Counted from the stretch's first letter, positions 17,318 through 25,616 are shown. The stretch: DNA of 64,000 nucleotides from Eubacteriales bacterium (GCA_028705775.1 JAQWCW010000011.1:1-64000), one strand, 5' to 3'. Numbers and translations: made by a program. The notes: generated from the letters alone by a model not told the origin.

Positions 17318-17421
17318 CTATCAAGTCACGCATAATGCGCCGCAATTCCCGCCCCAAAAAATAAATTTGAATATTTTCTGAAAAAGTGTAACAAATCCGG
17401 TTTGAAAACCATCTTTATTAT

Positions 17422-17608
17422 GAGCTGAGTTTTATAGGCTCTTCCGAATAACGCTGGACAAGCAATCGGCGCTTACGTCCTGTCGGCAGCGACAGCCGCG
17501 CGCCATTGCCGGAGCTTCTTCTCTGATGTACCCCGTACAGGTAAGTCTCACGGAAGCTTCTGCTCCAATAAGCCGAGTCGCCGTTTTACGGTGATTCGGC
17601 TTGTTTTT
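17422..17608 (+). ncRNA. Unidentified structured RNA with strong terminator
   Basis: About 190 nt with no reading frame that folds into several hairpins: GGAC...GTCC (17458-17482), TGTC...GACA, and a larger domain closed by GGAGC (17511-17515) and GCTCC (17562-17566) with TGTAC-CCC-GTACA at its tip. It ends in a 14-bp stem (17570-17583 with 17589-17602) and GTTTTT, a textbook terminator. Size and position would fit a 6S-like RNA or a guaA leader, but I recognise no known consensus (purine, PRPP and T-box were considered). The 5' end is uncertain. No convincing promoter was seen. Confidence 0.45.
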
Positions 17609-17683
17609 ATGCCGGAAGGAGGCGATAATATTCCTGTCCGGTCTTGCGAAAAGCCGCGCTTTATGGCATTATATAAAGGTGTT

Positions 17684-17712
17684 TTCATTTCGCAAAGCAC
17701 AGACGCTATACT
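17684..17712 (+). promoter_or_regulatory. guaA promoter
   Basis: TTCATT (17684-17689), 17 bp, TATACT (17707-17712), 22 bp before the ATG. It lies downstream of the terminator at 17570-17608, so guaA probably does not depend on read-through. Confidence 0.5.
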
Positions 17713-17733
17713 CATACAGACGGAGGAAAGCCA

Positions 17734-19275
17734 ATGCAGAGACACGAGTGCGTAGTCATTCTGGATTTCGGCGGACAGTATACTCAGCTTATCGCGCGCA
17801 GGGTTCGCGAAAATCACGTGTATTCTCAGGTTGTCCACTACACGCAGCCGATATCGGTCATCGAGGAGCTGAAGCCAAAGGGAATTATTCTTTCCGGCGG
17901 ACCGGCGAGCGTTCTTGAGGAAGGCGCGCCGAGAGTTGATGAAAAGCTTTTTACCCTCGGCGTTCCCGTTCTCGGCATATGCTACGGAATGCAGCTGATG
18001 GCGTATATGCTCGGCGGCAAGGTTGAGCCGGCGGCGCAGCGGGAGTACGGCAGAATCCCCGTGAATATGCTTTCATCCTCCGCTCTGCTCTCTTCCGTAG
18101 CCGGAGAAAGTCAGTGCTGGATGAGCCATACATATCAGGTTAAGCAGCTTCCCGACGGCTTCGTTTCGGGCGCGCGCAGTAAAAACTGCGCAAACGCCGA
18201 AATGGAAAATACAGCAAAGGCGCTGTACGGAGTTCAGTTCCACCCCGAAGTGACGCACACTGAAAAGGGCGGAACTATCCTCAAGACCTTCCTTTCCGAC
18301 ATCTGCGGCTGCGCGGGAGACTGGTCAATGGCGGCATACGCCGAAAGCGCTGTCGAGGCGATTTGCAATGAAGTCGGCGACGGAACTGTGCTTCTCGGTC
18401 TTTCCGGCGGCGTTGATTCCTCCGTTGCCGCCGCGCTGATTTACAAGGCGATTGGCGACAGGCTGACCTGCGTTTTCGTTGACCACGGCTTTCTGCGCAA
18501 GGGTGAGGCTGACGAGGTTCGCGAGGTGTTCACCAAAACCTTCCCCGTTCGCCTTATCGCGGCTGACGCAAGCGATTTCTTCCTCTCGCATTTAGAGGGC
18601 GTTTCCGACCCCGAAACGAAGCGCAAGAGCATCGGCAGGGACTTCATCGAGGTTTTCAAAAAGGAAGCCCTCAAGCTTGGCAAGCTCGACCACTTCGCGC
18701 AGGGCACAATTTATCCCGATGTTATCGAATCCGGCTCCGTTGCCGGTTCGTCCGTTATCAAAAGCCACCACAACGTGGGCGGGCTTCCCAAAGAGCTTGG
18801 CTTCACAAGCCTTATCGAGCCGCTGCGTATGCTCTTCAAGGATGAAGTGCGCGCCCTCGGCGAGGAATTGGGGCTTCCCTCCTCCCTCGTATGGCGGCAG
18901 CCCTTCCCCGGGCCTGGACTTGCAATCAGAATTATCGGCGACATCACGCGCGATAAGCTTACAATCGTCCGCGACAGCGACGCAATCCTCCGCGAGGAAA
19001 TTGCCGCCGCCGGTCTTGACCGCTCAATCAACCAGTACTTCACCGTGCTCACCGGCATTCGCTCCGTCGGCGTCATGGGCGACGAGCGCACCTATGACTA
19101 CACCGTCGCCATCCGCGCCGTAACCACGGACGATTTCATGACCGCCGACTGGGCGCGCATTCCCTACGACCTTCTCGCAAAGATTTCAGCCAGAATCGTC
19201 AACGAGGTCGGTCATATCAACCGCGTCTGCCTCGATATAACAACCAAACCCCCGGCAAGTATTGAGTGGGAATGA
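17734..19275 (+). CDS. guaA: GMP synthase, glutamine-hydrolysing
   Basis: 513 aa, aminating XMP to GMP. A class I glutamine amidotransferase domain comes first (catalytic Cys in GICYGMQLMAYMLGG, then VQFHPEVTHTEKG). It is followed by the ATP-pyrophosphatase PP-loop GLSGGVDSSVAAAL and the dimerisation domain, with KSHHNVGGLPKELGF and a C-terminal RIVNEVGHINRVCLDITTKPPASIEWE-type end. Length is canonical. The ribosome site is CGGAGGAAAG. Confidence 0.97.
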   Translation: MQRHECVVILDFGGQYTQLIARRVRENHVYSQVVHYTQPISVIEELKPKGIILSGGPASVLEEGAPRVDEKLFTLGVPVLGICYGMQLMAYMLGGKVEPAAQREYGRIPVNMLSSSALLSSVAGESQCWMSHTYQVKQLPDGFVSGARSKNCANAEMENTAKALYGVQFHPEVTHTEKGGTILKTFLSDICGCAGDWSMAAYAESAVEAICNEVGDGTVLLGLSGGVDSSVAAALIYKAIGDRLTCVFVDHGFLRKGEADEVREVFTKTFPVRLIAADASDFFLSHLEGVSDPETKRKSIGRDFIEVFKKEALKLGKLDHFAQGTIYPDVIESGSVAGSSVIKSHHNVGGLPKELGFTSLIEPLRMLFKDEVRALGEELGLPSSLVWRQPFPGPGLAIRIIGDITRDKLTIVRDSDAILREEIAAAGLDRSINQYFTVLTGIRSVGVMGDERTYDYTVAIRAVTTDDFMTADWARIPYDLLAKISARIVNEVGHINRVCLDITTKPPASIEWE

Positions 19276-19283
19276 CCCTTTCG

Positions 19284-19325
19284 GAGTCGGAATCCTTTGA
19301 AAATCAAGAGCTTCCGACTCTTTTT
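19284..19325 (+). terminator. guaA terminator
   Basis: GAGTCGGAA (19284-19292) pairs with TTCCGACTC (19312-19320), followed by TTTTT. Confidence 0.85.
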
Positions 19326-19373
19326 CCTTTGTACTGGATGTTGGGGACAAAGATTATGTTCTCAAGCATCTTA

Positions 19374-19411
19374 CGTTGCGATTTGACACGCAACGCAATT
19401 TGCGTTACAAT
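19374..19411 (+). promoter_or_regulatory. Antitoxin promoter covered by palindromic operators
   Basis: Near-consensus TTGACA (19383-19388), 17 bp, TACAAT (19406-19411). A perfect palindrome AACGCAA-T-TTGCGTT (19392-19406) fills the spacer, and a second inverted repeat CGTTGCG (19374-19380) / CGCAACG (19389-19395) surrounds the -35 box. This is the classic arrangement for ribbon-helix-helix antitoxin autorepression. Confidence 0.8.
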
Positions 19412-19431
19412 AGCAGCAAGGAGATGATGAT

Positions 19432-19737
19432 ATGGAAAAGACAACGACCCTCAACCTCCGTGTAAATCCTACGATCAAGCAAAATGCCGAAGTAGTGCTT
19501 AAGCAGTTGGGCATCCCTATGGCGACCGCAGTCGATATGTATCTTCGCCAAATCAGTCTGACGGGTGGCATCCCATTCTCTCTGTCGTTGCCGAAAGCGC
19601 CCGCCTCGATCAACGCTGACGAAATGTCCGCGCAGGAGCTTCACAGCGCGTTACAGGCAGGCTATCAGGACATGCAGGACGGGCACGTGCAAGACGCAAA
19701 GCAGGCTTTTATAGCTTTTCGAGAGAGCCACAAATGA
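19432..19737 (+). CDS. RelB/DinJ family antitoxin, without visible toxin
   Basis: 101 aa. The N-terminal TTTLNLRVNPTIKQNAEVVL strand-helix and IPMATAVDMYLRQI helix form the ribbon-helix-helix DNA-binding fold of DinJ/RelB. The C-terminal half (ADEMSAQELHSALQAGYQDM) is the usual toxin-wrapping segment. The ribosome site is AAGGAGATG. No RelE/YafQ frame follows: the next in-frame sequence after the stop is the restriction enzyme remnant. It therefore appears to be an orphan that lost its toxin or acts as a stand-alone regulator. Confidence 0.88.
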   Translation: MEKTTTLNLRVNPTIKQNAEVVLKQLGIPMATAVDMYLRQISLTGGIPFSLSLPKAPASINADEMSAQELHSALQAGYQDMQDGHVQDAKQAFIAFRESHK

Positions 19738-20439
19738 AACAATGCTCTTGAAAATAACCGTTATAGAAGACTGCAACACCTTATAGACACTAGATTTAAA
19801 GATGAAGACATTCTTGCGCTGTTTAACCATTTTGAAAATCGCAATGATAACGAGATTAGGAATATGGTAACGGATAATGCTGATGTTCCAACTATATTCG
19901 AATATGTGCTGGGTATAATGTGGTATAAAACGAGTGAAAGGCAAGGAAAAATTCTCGATTATATGAAGCTATCGCTTGATGCGGACTTACTTCCAAAAAC
20001 ACACGCTGCCGGTGGCGAAGCAGACATAGTATACGAATATTCTTCGAGTGATGTTTATCCGGAGCACACTTTACTTCTTGAAGCAACACTAGCCGACAGA
20101 ACAAATCAAAGAAGAATGGAAATGGAACCTGTTTCAAGGCATTTAGGTCAGCACCTAATACGAACACACAATATGAATTCCTATTGTGTGTTTGCAACAA
20201 GTCTCCTAAACATCAATGTAATTGCCGATTTCAGAGGTAGAAAAGCAATGCCATATTACGACCCACAAGATAATACAAATTATGTTTATGGCATGAAAAT
20301 AATCCCTTTGCAGATATCAGGACTAAAGGAGATAGTGACAAGCCACAAAACATATAAAGAATTATACCCAATATTTGAAGAAGCATTCAACTCAACATTA
20401 CCTCCTCCCGAGTGGCGTGATAGATATATAGTCGGGTAA
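19738..20439 (+). pseudogene. 5'-truncated AlwI-type restriction endonuclease (cleavage domain only)
   Basis: An AT-rich open frame continues without interruption from directly behind the antitoxin stop to 20439 (about 233 codons, first ATG at 19864). The C-terminal part carries GGEADIVYEY, TLLLEATLADRTNQ and RRMEMEPVSRHLGQHL. These match the Asp/Glu...Glu-x-Thr...Glu...His catalytic pattern of the AlwI/BspD6I type IIS family, whose cleavage domain is C-terminal. The N-terminal recognition domain, start codon and ribosome site are absent. A deletion or recombination has fused the fragment to the antitoxin locus. GC is visibly lower than in the flanks. A Dam-type methyltransferase at 23840 could be its former partner. 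Confidence 0.65.
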
Positions 20440-20959
20440 GTGTCAGCTTAGTTTTCTAGCAGTAATTATCGAAAACACCTTATAGTGATGTCAAGTCCAG
20501 ACTTTTAGTTGATTCACCTATGCGGATGGATTTACAACGACGTTTCATTAGTGCTCAAACTAACGAAATGCCATATTAATGTAATCCGGGTGCAAGTACC
20601 ACATGCTTCCTAATCAAAACAAATCAAAATACAAAATCAATAAGTATCATTCTTATGCTTGAGTATTGGAACAGCCCAACTTAAAACCCGTCCTGCGGAC
20701 TGATAAAGTCCACAAGACGGGTCGTTTTATAGCTGTAATTCTATCATTTCAGCAGCGTCTCTGTCAGAACTGCGCTATGATCATTCTTCCGCACAATGTT
20801 ATAAATGCGATACATACCGCGGATACAGTTCATGCCGGATATACCGCATATGCCGCTCATGCCACGCACTCATCTATGCTGCGTCACATTCATTACTATT
20901 CAACGTTCAAACGCACTATTCCAGCTCAATTCCGTGAAGGTTAATGCCACGGTAACAGC
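20440..20959. other. Non-coding stretch with one bidirectional terminator
   Basis: 520 bp with no supported gene. The only clear element is a stem at 20682-20727 (ACCCGTC...GACGGGT with inner GGACT/AGTCC) with TTTT on both sides. It can end the + remnant and the - aldo/keto reductase operon. A 92-codon frame at 20666-20944 overlaps this terminator and has no ribosome site, so it is not called. Degenerate ATACCGC/ATGCCGC repeats lie at 20810-20870. Confidence 0.6.
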
Positions 20960-21892
20960 TTAGTACCAGTCGTGCTTCTCGCCCCTGTCAAGAGCGTTGA
21001 TTTGAGCCATTTCGCTCTCTGTCAGTTCAAAGCCGAACACATCAAGATTTTCCTTTATATGCTCGGGGTTGCTTGAGCCGGGAATGACAACAACTCCCTT
21101 TTGCAGATTCCAGCGAAGGATTACCTGCGCTGAAGAAACGCCGTGCGCCTTGGCAACAGCAGAAATAGTCGCGTTGCCAAGAAGCTCCGCTGTATAGCCG
21201 CGTCCGCCGAAGGGATACCACCCCTCCACCACAATTCCCTTGCTCTGAATATATGGAATCACATCGTTTTCCTGATAGTATGGGTGGATTTCGTTCTGGA
21301 CAACTGCGGGCATAATCGTAATCTGCGGAAGGAAGCTTTCCAGCTCCTCCACATACCAGTTTGACAAGCCGACTGAGCGTATCTTTCCGTCTGCGACAGC
21401 CTGCTCCATAGCCTTGTATGCCTCGACATCGCCTTCGCCGGGATGATGAAGCAACAGTAAATCTATGTAATCAACACCAAGAGCGGAAAGCGCGGAATCA
21501 ATAGCCTGAGCGGCATAGGAAAACTGGTTGGGATACAGCTTGGTGGTTACAAAAACCTCCTCGCGCGGAACGCCGGAGACGCGTATGCCCTCGCCCACGC
21601 TTGCCTCATTATGGTACATATAAGCAGTATCTATGAGCCGCCCGCCGTTTTGCAGAAGCGTCACCACCGAGTTTACGCACGTTTCATCATCAAGAGCGTA
21701 TGTGCCTAAGCCGACAATCGGCATATCATAGCCGCTATTCAGGCGAACTGTCTTTGTTTCAAAATCAAATTGCGGCGCGCCGTCAGGCAATATATTGCTC
21801 ATTTCCGCATCTCCGTTTTCAGTTTCGCCAATGGCGCAGCAGCAGACCGGAAACATCAGCAGCACAAGGAATATTGCAAAAGTCTTTTTCAT
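20960..21892 (-). CDS. Exported aldo/keto reductase
   Basis: 310 aa. Residues 1-20 form a clear export signal (MKKTFAIFLVLLMFPVCCCA) followed by a short linker and a complete AKR barrel. It has the catalytic Asp-Tyr in LIDTAYMYHNE, the Lys in VTTKLYP, the His in LLLLHHPGEGD, SVGLSNW and the NADPH loop VVIPGSSNPEHIKENLDV. AKRs are NAD(P)H enzymes of the cytosol, so an exported one is odd. A Cys cluster in the signal leaves a lipoprotein possible, though the lipobox is not canonical. It is third in a - strand operon with a flavodoxin-type reductase. Confidence 0.85.
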   Translation of the reverse strand: MKKTFAIFLVLLMFPVCCCAIGETENGDAEMSNILPDGAPQFDFETKTVRLNSGYDMPIVGLGTYALDDETCVNSVVTLLQNGGRLIDTAYMYHNEASVGEGIRVSGVPREEVFVTTKLYPNQFSYAAQAIDSALSALGVDYIDLLLLHHPGEGDVEAYKAMEQAVADGKIRSVGLSNWYVEELESFLPQITIMPAVVQNEIHPYYQENDVIPYIQSKGIVVEGWYPFGGRGYTAELLGNATISAVAKAHGVSSAQVILRWNLQKGVVVIPGSSNPEHIKENLDVFGFELTESEMAQINALDRGEKHDWY

Positions 21893-21910
21893 ATTCAGCC
21901 CTCCTTACGC

Positions 21911-22432
21911 TCACAGACTCGCGCCGAACGCCCGCAGCTCCGCGAGCTTTTCAGCCGTAACCGTTCCCGCCGACGTGTAAACGCCCATATCGGCAAGCCC
22001 GAGATAATCAAGAAAATCGCCCTTGAAGGAAAACAGCGCTCCGTCATACATATCGGCGTCGCCGGACGACAGGAACATTGCAGCCTTTTTAAGCCGTGGC
22101 GGCTTTGACGGATAAGCGGCGGCATATAAACGGTCGATTGCGCATTTGAGCTGCCCCGTCACGCCATGATAGTAAATAGGAGAGGCAAGCACAAGCATAT
22201 CGGCACTGCGAAGAAGCGCATAGATTTCCTGCATCCCGTCCTTTTGCGCGCACTCGCCGCGCCCCTTGCCATGACAGTGTTCGCAAGCAAGGCAGCCGGA
22301 AATTTTCATGCTGCACACATCAAAAACGTCAACCCGATGCCCGTTTGAGCGCGCGCCATCCGCAAAAGCGTCAATCATGCGGCGCGTATTGCCCTTCGCT
22401 CTCGGGCTTCCGTTCATAACAAGAATGTTCAT
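21911..22432 (-). CDS. Flavodoxin-fold NAD(P)H-dependent FMN reductase
   Basis: 173 aa of the iron-sulfur-flavoprotein/NADPH-FMN reductase family. It opens with MNILVMNGSPRAKGNTRRM (FMN phosphate loop), then has CLACEHCHGKGRGECAQKD, a Cys-rich loop that in Isf-type proteins binds 4Fe-4S, and LVLASPIYYHGVTGQLK. It is probably an electron carrier or quinone/nitro reductase. Its start overlaps the end of the 81-aa gene by ATGA. Confidence 0.88.
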   Translation of the reverse strand: MNILVMNGSPRAKGNTRRMIDAFADGARSNGHRVDVFDVCSMKISGCLACEHCHGKGRGECAQKDGMQEIYALLRSADMLVLASPIYYHGVTGQLKCAIDRLYAAAYPSKPPRLKKAAMFLSSGDADMYDGALFSFKGDFLDYLGLADMGVYTSAGTVTAEKLAELRAFGASL

Positions 22433-22674
22433 ATTTTTCCTCCTTCAAACTGTCTATTAATCTGATATACAAGATAATCAAGGCAGTCAATCTGCTTTTC
22501 AGTTTCATGCACAGCGCGTAGCAGCGCAGCCTTTTGCTTGGTCAGCGTTGGGAGCAGCCTGCCCCATTCCCCGCGCTCGGCATACTCAAGGCAGCAGGCG
22601 ACAGCTTCCTCGCCGCATCCCGCGTCAATCAGGTTTTGGCGCAGAATTCCAAATACATCCGACGCTTCCGCCAT
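22429..22674 (-). CDS. 81-aa helical protein of unknown function
   Basis: A small soluble, mostly helical protein (two predicted helices around 25-50 and 45-75, coiled-coil-like LLRAVHETEKQIDCLDYLVYQ) with Cys at 20, 27, 28 and 63. It opens the flavodoxin/aldo-keto reductase operon with its own promoter and a 4-nt overlap with the next gene. The C-terminal QIDCLDYLVYQI resembles the C-termini of MerR regulators that have lost their DNA-binding domain. This is only a resemblance. Function not recognised. Confidence 0.65.
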   Translation of the reverse strand: MAEASDVFGILRQNLIDAGCGEEAVACCLEYAERGEWGRLLPTLTKQKAALLRAVHETEKQIDCLDYLVYQINRQFEGGKI

Positions 22675-22700
22675 TTCGCAGCAGCCCCCTTACACAAGTA

Positions 22701-22729
22701 ATTATACGCGCCGCGGATGATATGTCTAA
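22701..22729 (-). promoter_or_regulatory. Promoter of the flavodoxin/AKR operon
   Basis: On the - strand TTAGAC (22729-22724), 17 bp, TATAAT (22706-22701), 27 bp before the first gene and divergent from the LysR promoter. Confidence 0.6.
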
Positions 22730-22748
22730 TACACAAATTTCATTACAT

Positions 22749-22784
22749 GATATTCTTGCAGAGAATATCTTAGCGTGGTATGCT
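22749..22784 (+). promoter_or_regulatory. LysR-type operator overlapping the lysR promoter
   Basis: GATATTC (22749-22755) and GAATATC (22763-22769) form a perfect 7-bp inverted repeat with a T-N11-A core, the usual LysR box. It overlaps TTGCAG (22756-22761) of a promoter with TATGCT at 22779-22784 (17 bp). This position suits autorepression and activation of the divergent operon. Confidence 0.65.
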
Positions 22785-22803
22785 GTTATAAGAGGTGAGA
22801 CAT

Positions 22804-23688
22804 ATGGAAATCCGCGTCCTGCGCTATTTTTTGGAGATTGCGCGAGAAGAAAACATGACGAGAGCCGCCGAAAGCCTGCACGTTTCTCAGCCGTCACTAT
22901 CAAAACAGATGAAAGAACTTGAGCGCGAGCTGGGCAAGAAGCTTTTCAGGCGCGGAAGCGCAAGCATACATCTTACGGATGAAGGAATGCTCCTGCGCAG
23001 GCGGGCGGAGGACATTCTCGAAATGGTAGACAAGACTGCGGACGAATTCAAGGCGCTTGACGAGGTGACCGGCGGAGATGTATACATCGGCTGCGCAGAA
23101 TCCTATCAGATTAAACATCTGGCAGACGTGATTCGCCGCTTCAGGGAGCGCTATCCGCGGCTCAGGCTGCACATTCTGAGCGGCGATACGCAGCAGGTGA
23201 CGGAGCGGCTCGACAGAGGTCTGCTTGATTTTGCCGTCATCGTTGAGCCGCCGAACTTGGCGCGCTATAACTACTTAAGGCTTCCTGGCGTTGACACCTT
23301 CGGCGTTATAATGCGCAAGGACAGCCCGCTTGCAAGGAAGGAGAGCATAAGCGCCGATGACCTGATGGGGCTGGAGCTTATCTCATCCCCGCAATCTCTG
23401 GAAGCAGACCTTCCCGGATGGTGCGGCGAAAAGCTTGACGCATTGAACTTTACCGGCACAGTAAACCTGTTCTATAACGGAACGGTGCTGGTGCGGCAGG
23501 GGCTTGGCTATCTGCTTACATTCAAGCATCTTGCGAATACCGGCGAGGACAGCGAGCTGTGCTTCCGTCCTTTAGCGCCTACTCTCGAAAGCAGGATGTA
23601 CATCATCTGGAAAAAGTATCAGGTGTTTACGCCCATCGCCGCGCTCCTTCTGGACGAAATCAAAGAAGCCTTTGCGCAAAACGAGTAG
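22804..23688 (+). CDS. LysR family transcriptional regulator
   Basis: 294 aa from ATG 22804 (AGAGGTGAG upstream; an in-frame GTG at 22795 is within that site). The N-terminal winged HTH MEIRVLRYFLEIAREENMTRAAESLHVSQPSLSKQMK is typical, followed by a linker helix and a periplasmic-binding-type effector domain (about 90-290). It probably controls the divergent 81-aa/flavodoxin/AKR operon. The effector is unknown. Confidence 0.9.
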   Translation: MEIRVLRYFLEIAREENMTRAAESLHVSQPSLSKQMKELERELGKKLFRRGSASIHLTDEGMLLRRRAEDILEMVDKTADEFKALDEVTGGDVYIGCAESYQIKHLADVIRRFRERYPRLRLHILSGDTQQVTERLDRGLLDFAVIVEPPNLARYNYLRLPGVDTFGVIMRKDSPLARKESISADDLMGLELISSPQSLEADLPGWCGEKLDALNFTGTVNLFYNGTVLVRQGLGYLLTFKHLANTGEDSELCFRPLAPTLESRMYIIWKKYQVFTPIAALLLDEIKEAFAQNE

Positions 23689-23784
23689 GCGAGAGCTAAG
23701 TAGCACGAATAAAGCCGTCGGCTCTAGAAATCTGTTATTGATTATAAGTCCCCATTCAAAGCACCGACAAACCGAGAAACAGTA

Positions 23785-23818
23785 TTGCTTTTGCTCAAGG
23801 TTTAGAATATGATATAGT
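23785..23818 (+). promoter_or_regulatory. Overlapping promoters of the adenine methyltransferase
   Basis: Two alternative pairs overlap: TTGCTT (23785-23790) with TATGAT (23808-23813), spacer 17, and TTGCTC (23791-23796) with TATAGT (23813-23818), spacer 16. Confidence 0.5.
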
Positions 23819-23839
23819 CATACCTTCCGGAGGTGCGCT

Positions 23840-24796
23840 ATGGAATTTATGTCCGCGAAAGATACAGAGAAGCTCGTTGATTTTATAACCACGCGTCATG
23901 ATGCTGGTAAAGCAGCGAAGCCGTTTTTAAAATGGGCAGGCGGCAAAGGGCAGCTAATAAAGAATATAGAAAAGTATTATCCTTTTTCGTGCGCAGAAAT
24001 AACAAAATATGCAGAGCCTTTTGTCGGTGGAGGCGCAGTATTATTCGATGTTTTGAATAAGCATGATATAAACGAAGTCTATATAAACGACATCAATCCC
24101 GATCTTATCAACGCTTATCGGATTATCCGTGACGATATAAACGGGCTTATAGCTAAGCTCTCGGTTATGCAAGAAGAATATCAGTCCGCAGGCACAGAAC
24201 AAAGGAAGGAATTATACTCGGCGCAAAGGCTCCGCTTCAACGAGATTAAGGCGTCCCCGAAACCGGCAACAGATGTTGAAAGAGCGGCGCTTATCATTTT
24301 TCTGAATAAATCTTGCTTCAACGGTCTTTACAGAGTGAACAGAAAAGGGATGTTCAACGTGCCAATAGGCGCGTACAAAAAACCATTGATCTGCGACGAG
24401 AATAATCTTCGCGCCGTATCGGACAAATTGCGTAATGTCCGAATTGTTTGCGGAGATTATAAGGATTCGGCAGAATTCATAGATAAGCATACTTTTGTAT
24501 ACTTCGACCCGCCTTATCGTCCGTTAACAGATACGGCAAGCTTTACCGCATATTCCGAAAACCAGTTCAACGACGAAAAGCAAATTGAGTTGGCGGATTT
24601 TGCTGGTAAGATAAGCAAACGCGGCGCAAAGGTATTGATAAGCAATTCGGACCCCAAAAACGCGGATAGCAGCGATGACTTCTTTGATAAGCTATATTCT
24701 TCGTACAGAATAGAGCGCGTCGAGGCTGCCCGAATGATTAATTGCAACAGCGAAGCAAGAGGAAAGATAAAAGAATTGCTTATATCGAATTATTGA
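23840..24796 (+). CDS. Dam/DpnM-type DNA adenine N6-methyltransferase
   Basis: 318 aa of the D12 class (alpha order). The SAM motif FLKWAGGKGQLIKNIEKYYP comes first, then FVGGGAVLFDVL, NDINPDLINAYR and the catalytic DPPY in VYFDPPYRPL, with NKSCFNGLYRVNRKGMFNVP before it. These enzymes usually methylate A in GATC. It has its own promoter and GGAGGTG ribosome site and is intact, unlike the restriction remnant at 19738-20439. AlwI-type enzymes recognise GGATC, which contains GATC, so a former pairing is reasonable. Base composition is lower in GC than the core genes. Confidence 0.9.
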   Translation: MEFMSAKDTEKLVDFITTRHDAGKAAKPFLKWAGGKGQLIKNIEKYYPFSCAEITKYAEPFVGGGAVLFDVLNKHDINEVYINDINPDLINAYRIIRDDINGLIAKLSVMQEEYQSAGTEQRKELYSAQRLRFNEIKASPKPATDVERAALIIFLNKSCFNGLYRVNRKGMFNVPIGAYKKPLICDENNLRAVSDKLRNVRIVCGDYKDSAEFIDKHTFVYFDPPYRPLTDTASFTAYSENQFNDEKQIELADFAGKISKRGAKVLISNSDPKNADSSDDFFDKLYSSYRIERVEAARMINCNSEARGKIKELLISNY

Positions 24797-24936
24797 GGAG
24801 AGTTTATTCAGAACGATAATTGCAGAATCGAATCTCGCTCCCGTTCCTAGTCTATCTGCAAAACAGATTATTCTATGAACGAAACAATCATAGGCACCTA
24901 TACAAGCCCTTCTTCAGCAAGCCTATCAAAGAGCAT

Positions 24937-25434
24937 TTATCTGCCGGAATAATTCCAATAAGCGCAATCCTGCTCCATAAACAGCCATTTTATAGCCAAA
25001 AGTATAATCTGAATGGGATGCTCGGAGCCGTCAGAATCGCGAAAATATGCATTCACGCGAGGTAAAGCGCTGTCCCTGCAATCAAATATATCGAAAATTG
25101 CTGTTCTTACATCCTCATATTCATGCGGATACTCATATTTACAGCAAGCCAAAGCGTCAAAGATATCCTGATGGCTTGGATTGCTGTATCTTCTTACTTT
25201 CTTGAAATGCATTCCGTGAATGTTTACGGTGAAATCAAAACCCTTGTTCAGCTGAGTGGGACGCTTCAAGAAAACAGTATATCCACAATAGCTTTCAACA
25301 TTGTATCGATAGCGGGAAGCACAATCGTCCTTACCCGTTCCGGCAGCTTCACTCATAAAACAGCAGATCAGCGCTTCCCTTTTTTGAGCTCTGTCCCCTG
25401 CAGGAAGACGGAAATCAACAACATTCTCGGGCAT
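24937..25434 (-). CDS. Unknown 165-aa protein
   Basis: 165 aa with a good ribosome site (GGAGGG, then TTGAT before ATG 25434) and a promoter 180 bp upstream, so likely real. No family was recognised. Visible features: soluble, mixed alpha/beta, Cys- and Tyr-rich (DALACCKYEYPHEYEDV, SRYRYNVESYCGYTVFL), and a conserved-looking C-terminal FMEQDCAYWNYSGR. There is no signal peptide or membrane helix. It lies convergent with the methyltransferase and shares its lower GC, so it may belong to the same transferred island. Confidence 0.6.
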   Translation of the reverse strand: MPENVVDFRLPAGDRAQKREALICCFMSEAAGTGKDDCASRYRYNVESYCGYTVFLKRPTQLNKGFDFTVNIHGMHFKKVRRYSNPSHQDIFDALACCKYEYPHEYEDVRTAIFDIFDCRDSALPRVNAYFRDSDGSEHPIQIILLAIKWLFMEQDCAYWNYSGR

Positions 25435-25616
25435 ATCAACCCTCCATAAGTAATAAAAACTTGCGACTATGCGCCAATAAATCGCTGCTCAATGCAAGAA
25501 GTATTCCTTTGCAGCAAAATCCGGAGCCATGTACCAAAGAGAGCAATACCAAAGGTTTTATCTTCAATATCCGCAAGCCTTTAAGGCTCGGTCATTATGG
25601 CGCTTTCTTTTGTCTG

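Noticed and set aside
17422-17608. Purine riboswitch or T-box before guaA
   Set aside because: The purine riboswitch core and loop-loop motifs and the T-box AGGGTGG element are absent.
17601-17918. 105-codon frame overlapping the guaA start
   Set aside because: It overlaps the guaA promoter and coding start, and the translated sequence is low-complexity Arg/Ser.
20666-20944. 92-aa frame with HTADTVHAGYTAYAAHATHS repeats
   Set aside because: It starts inside a terminator, has no ribosome site and arises from degenerate short repeats.
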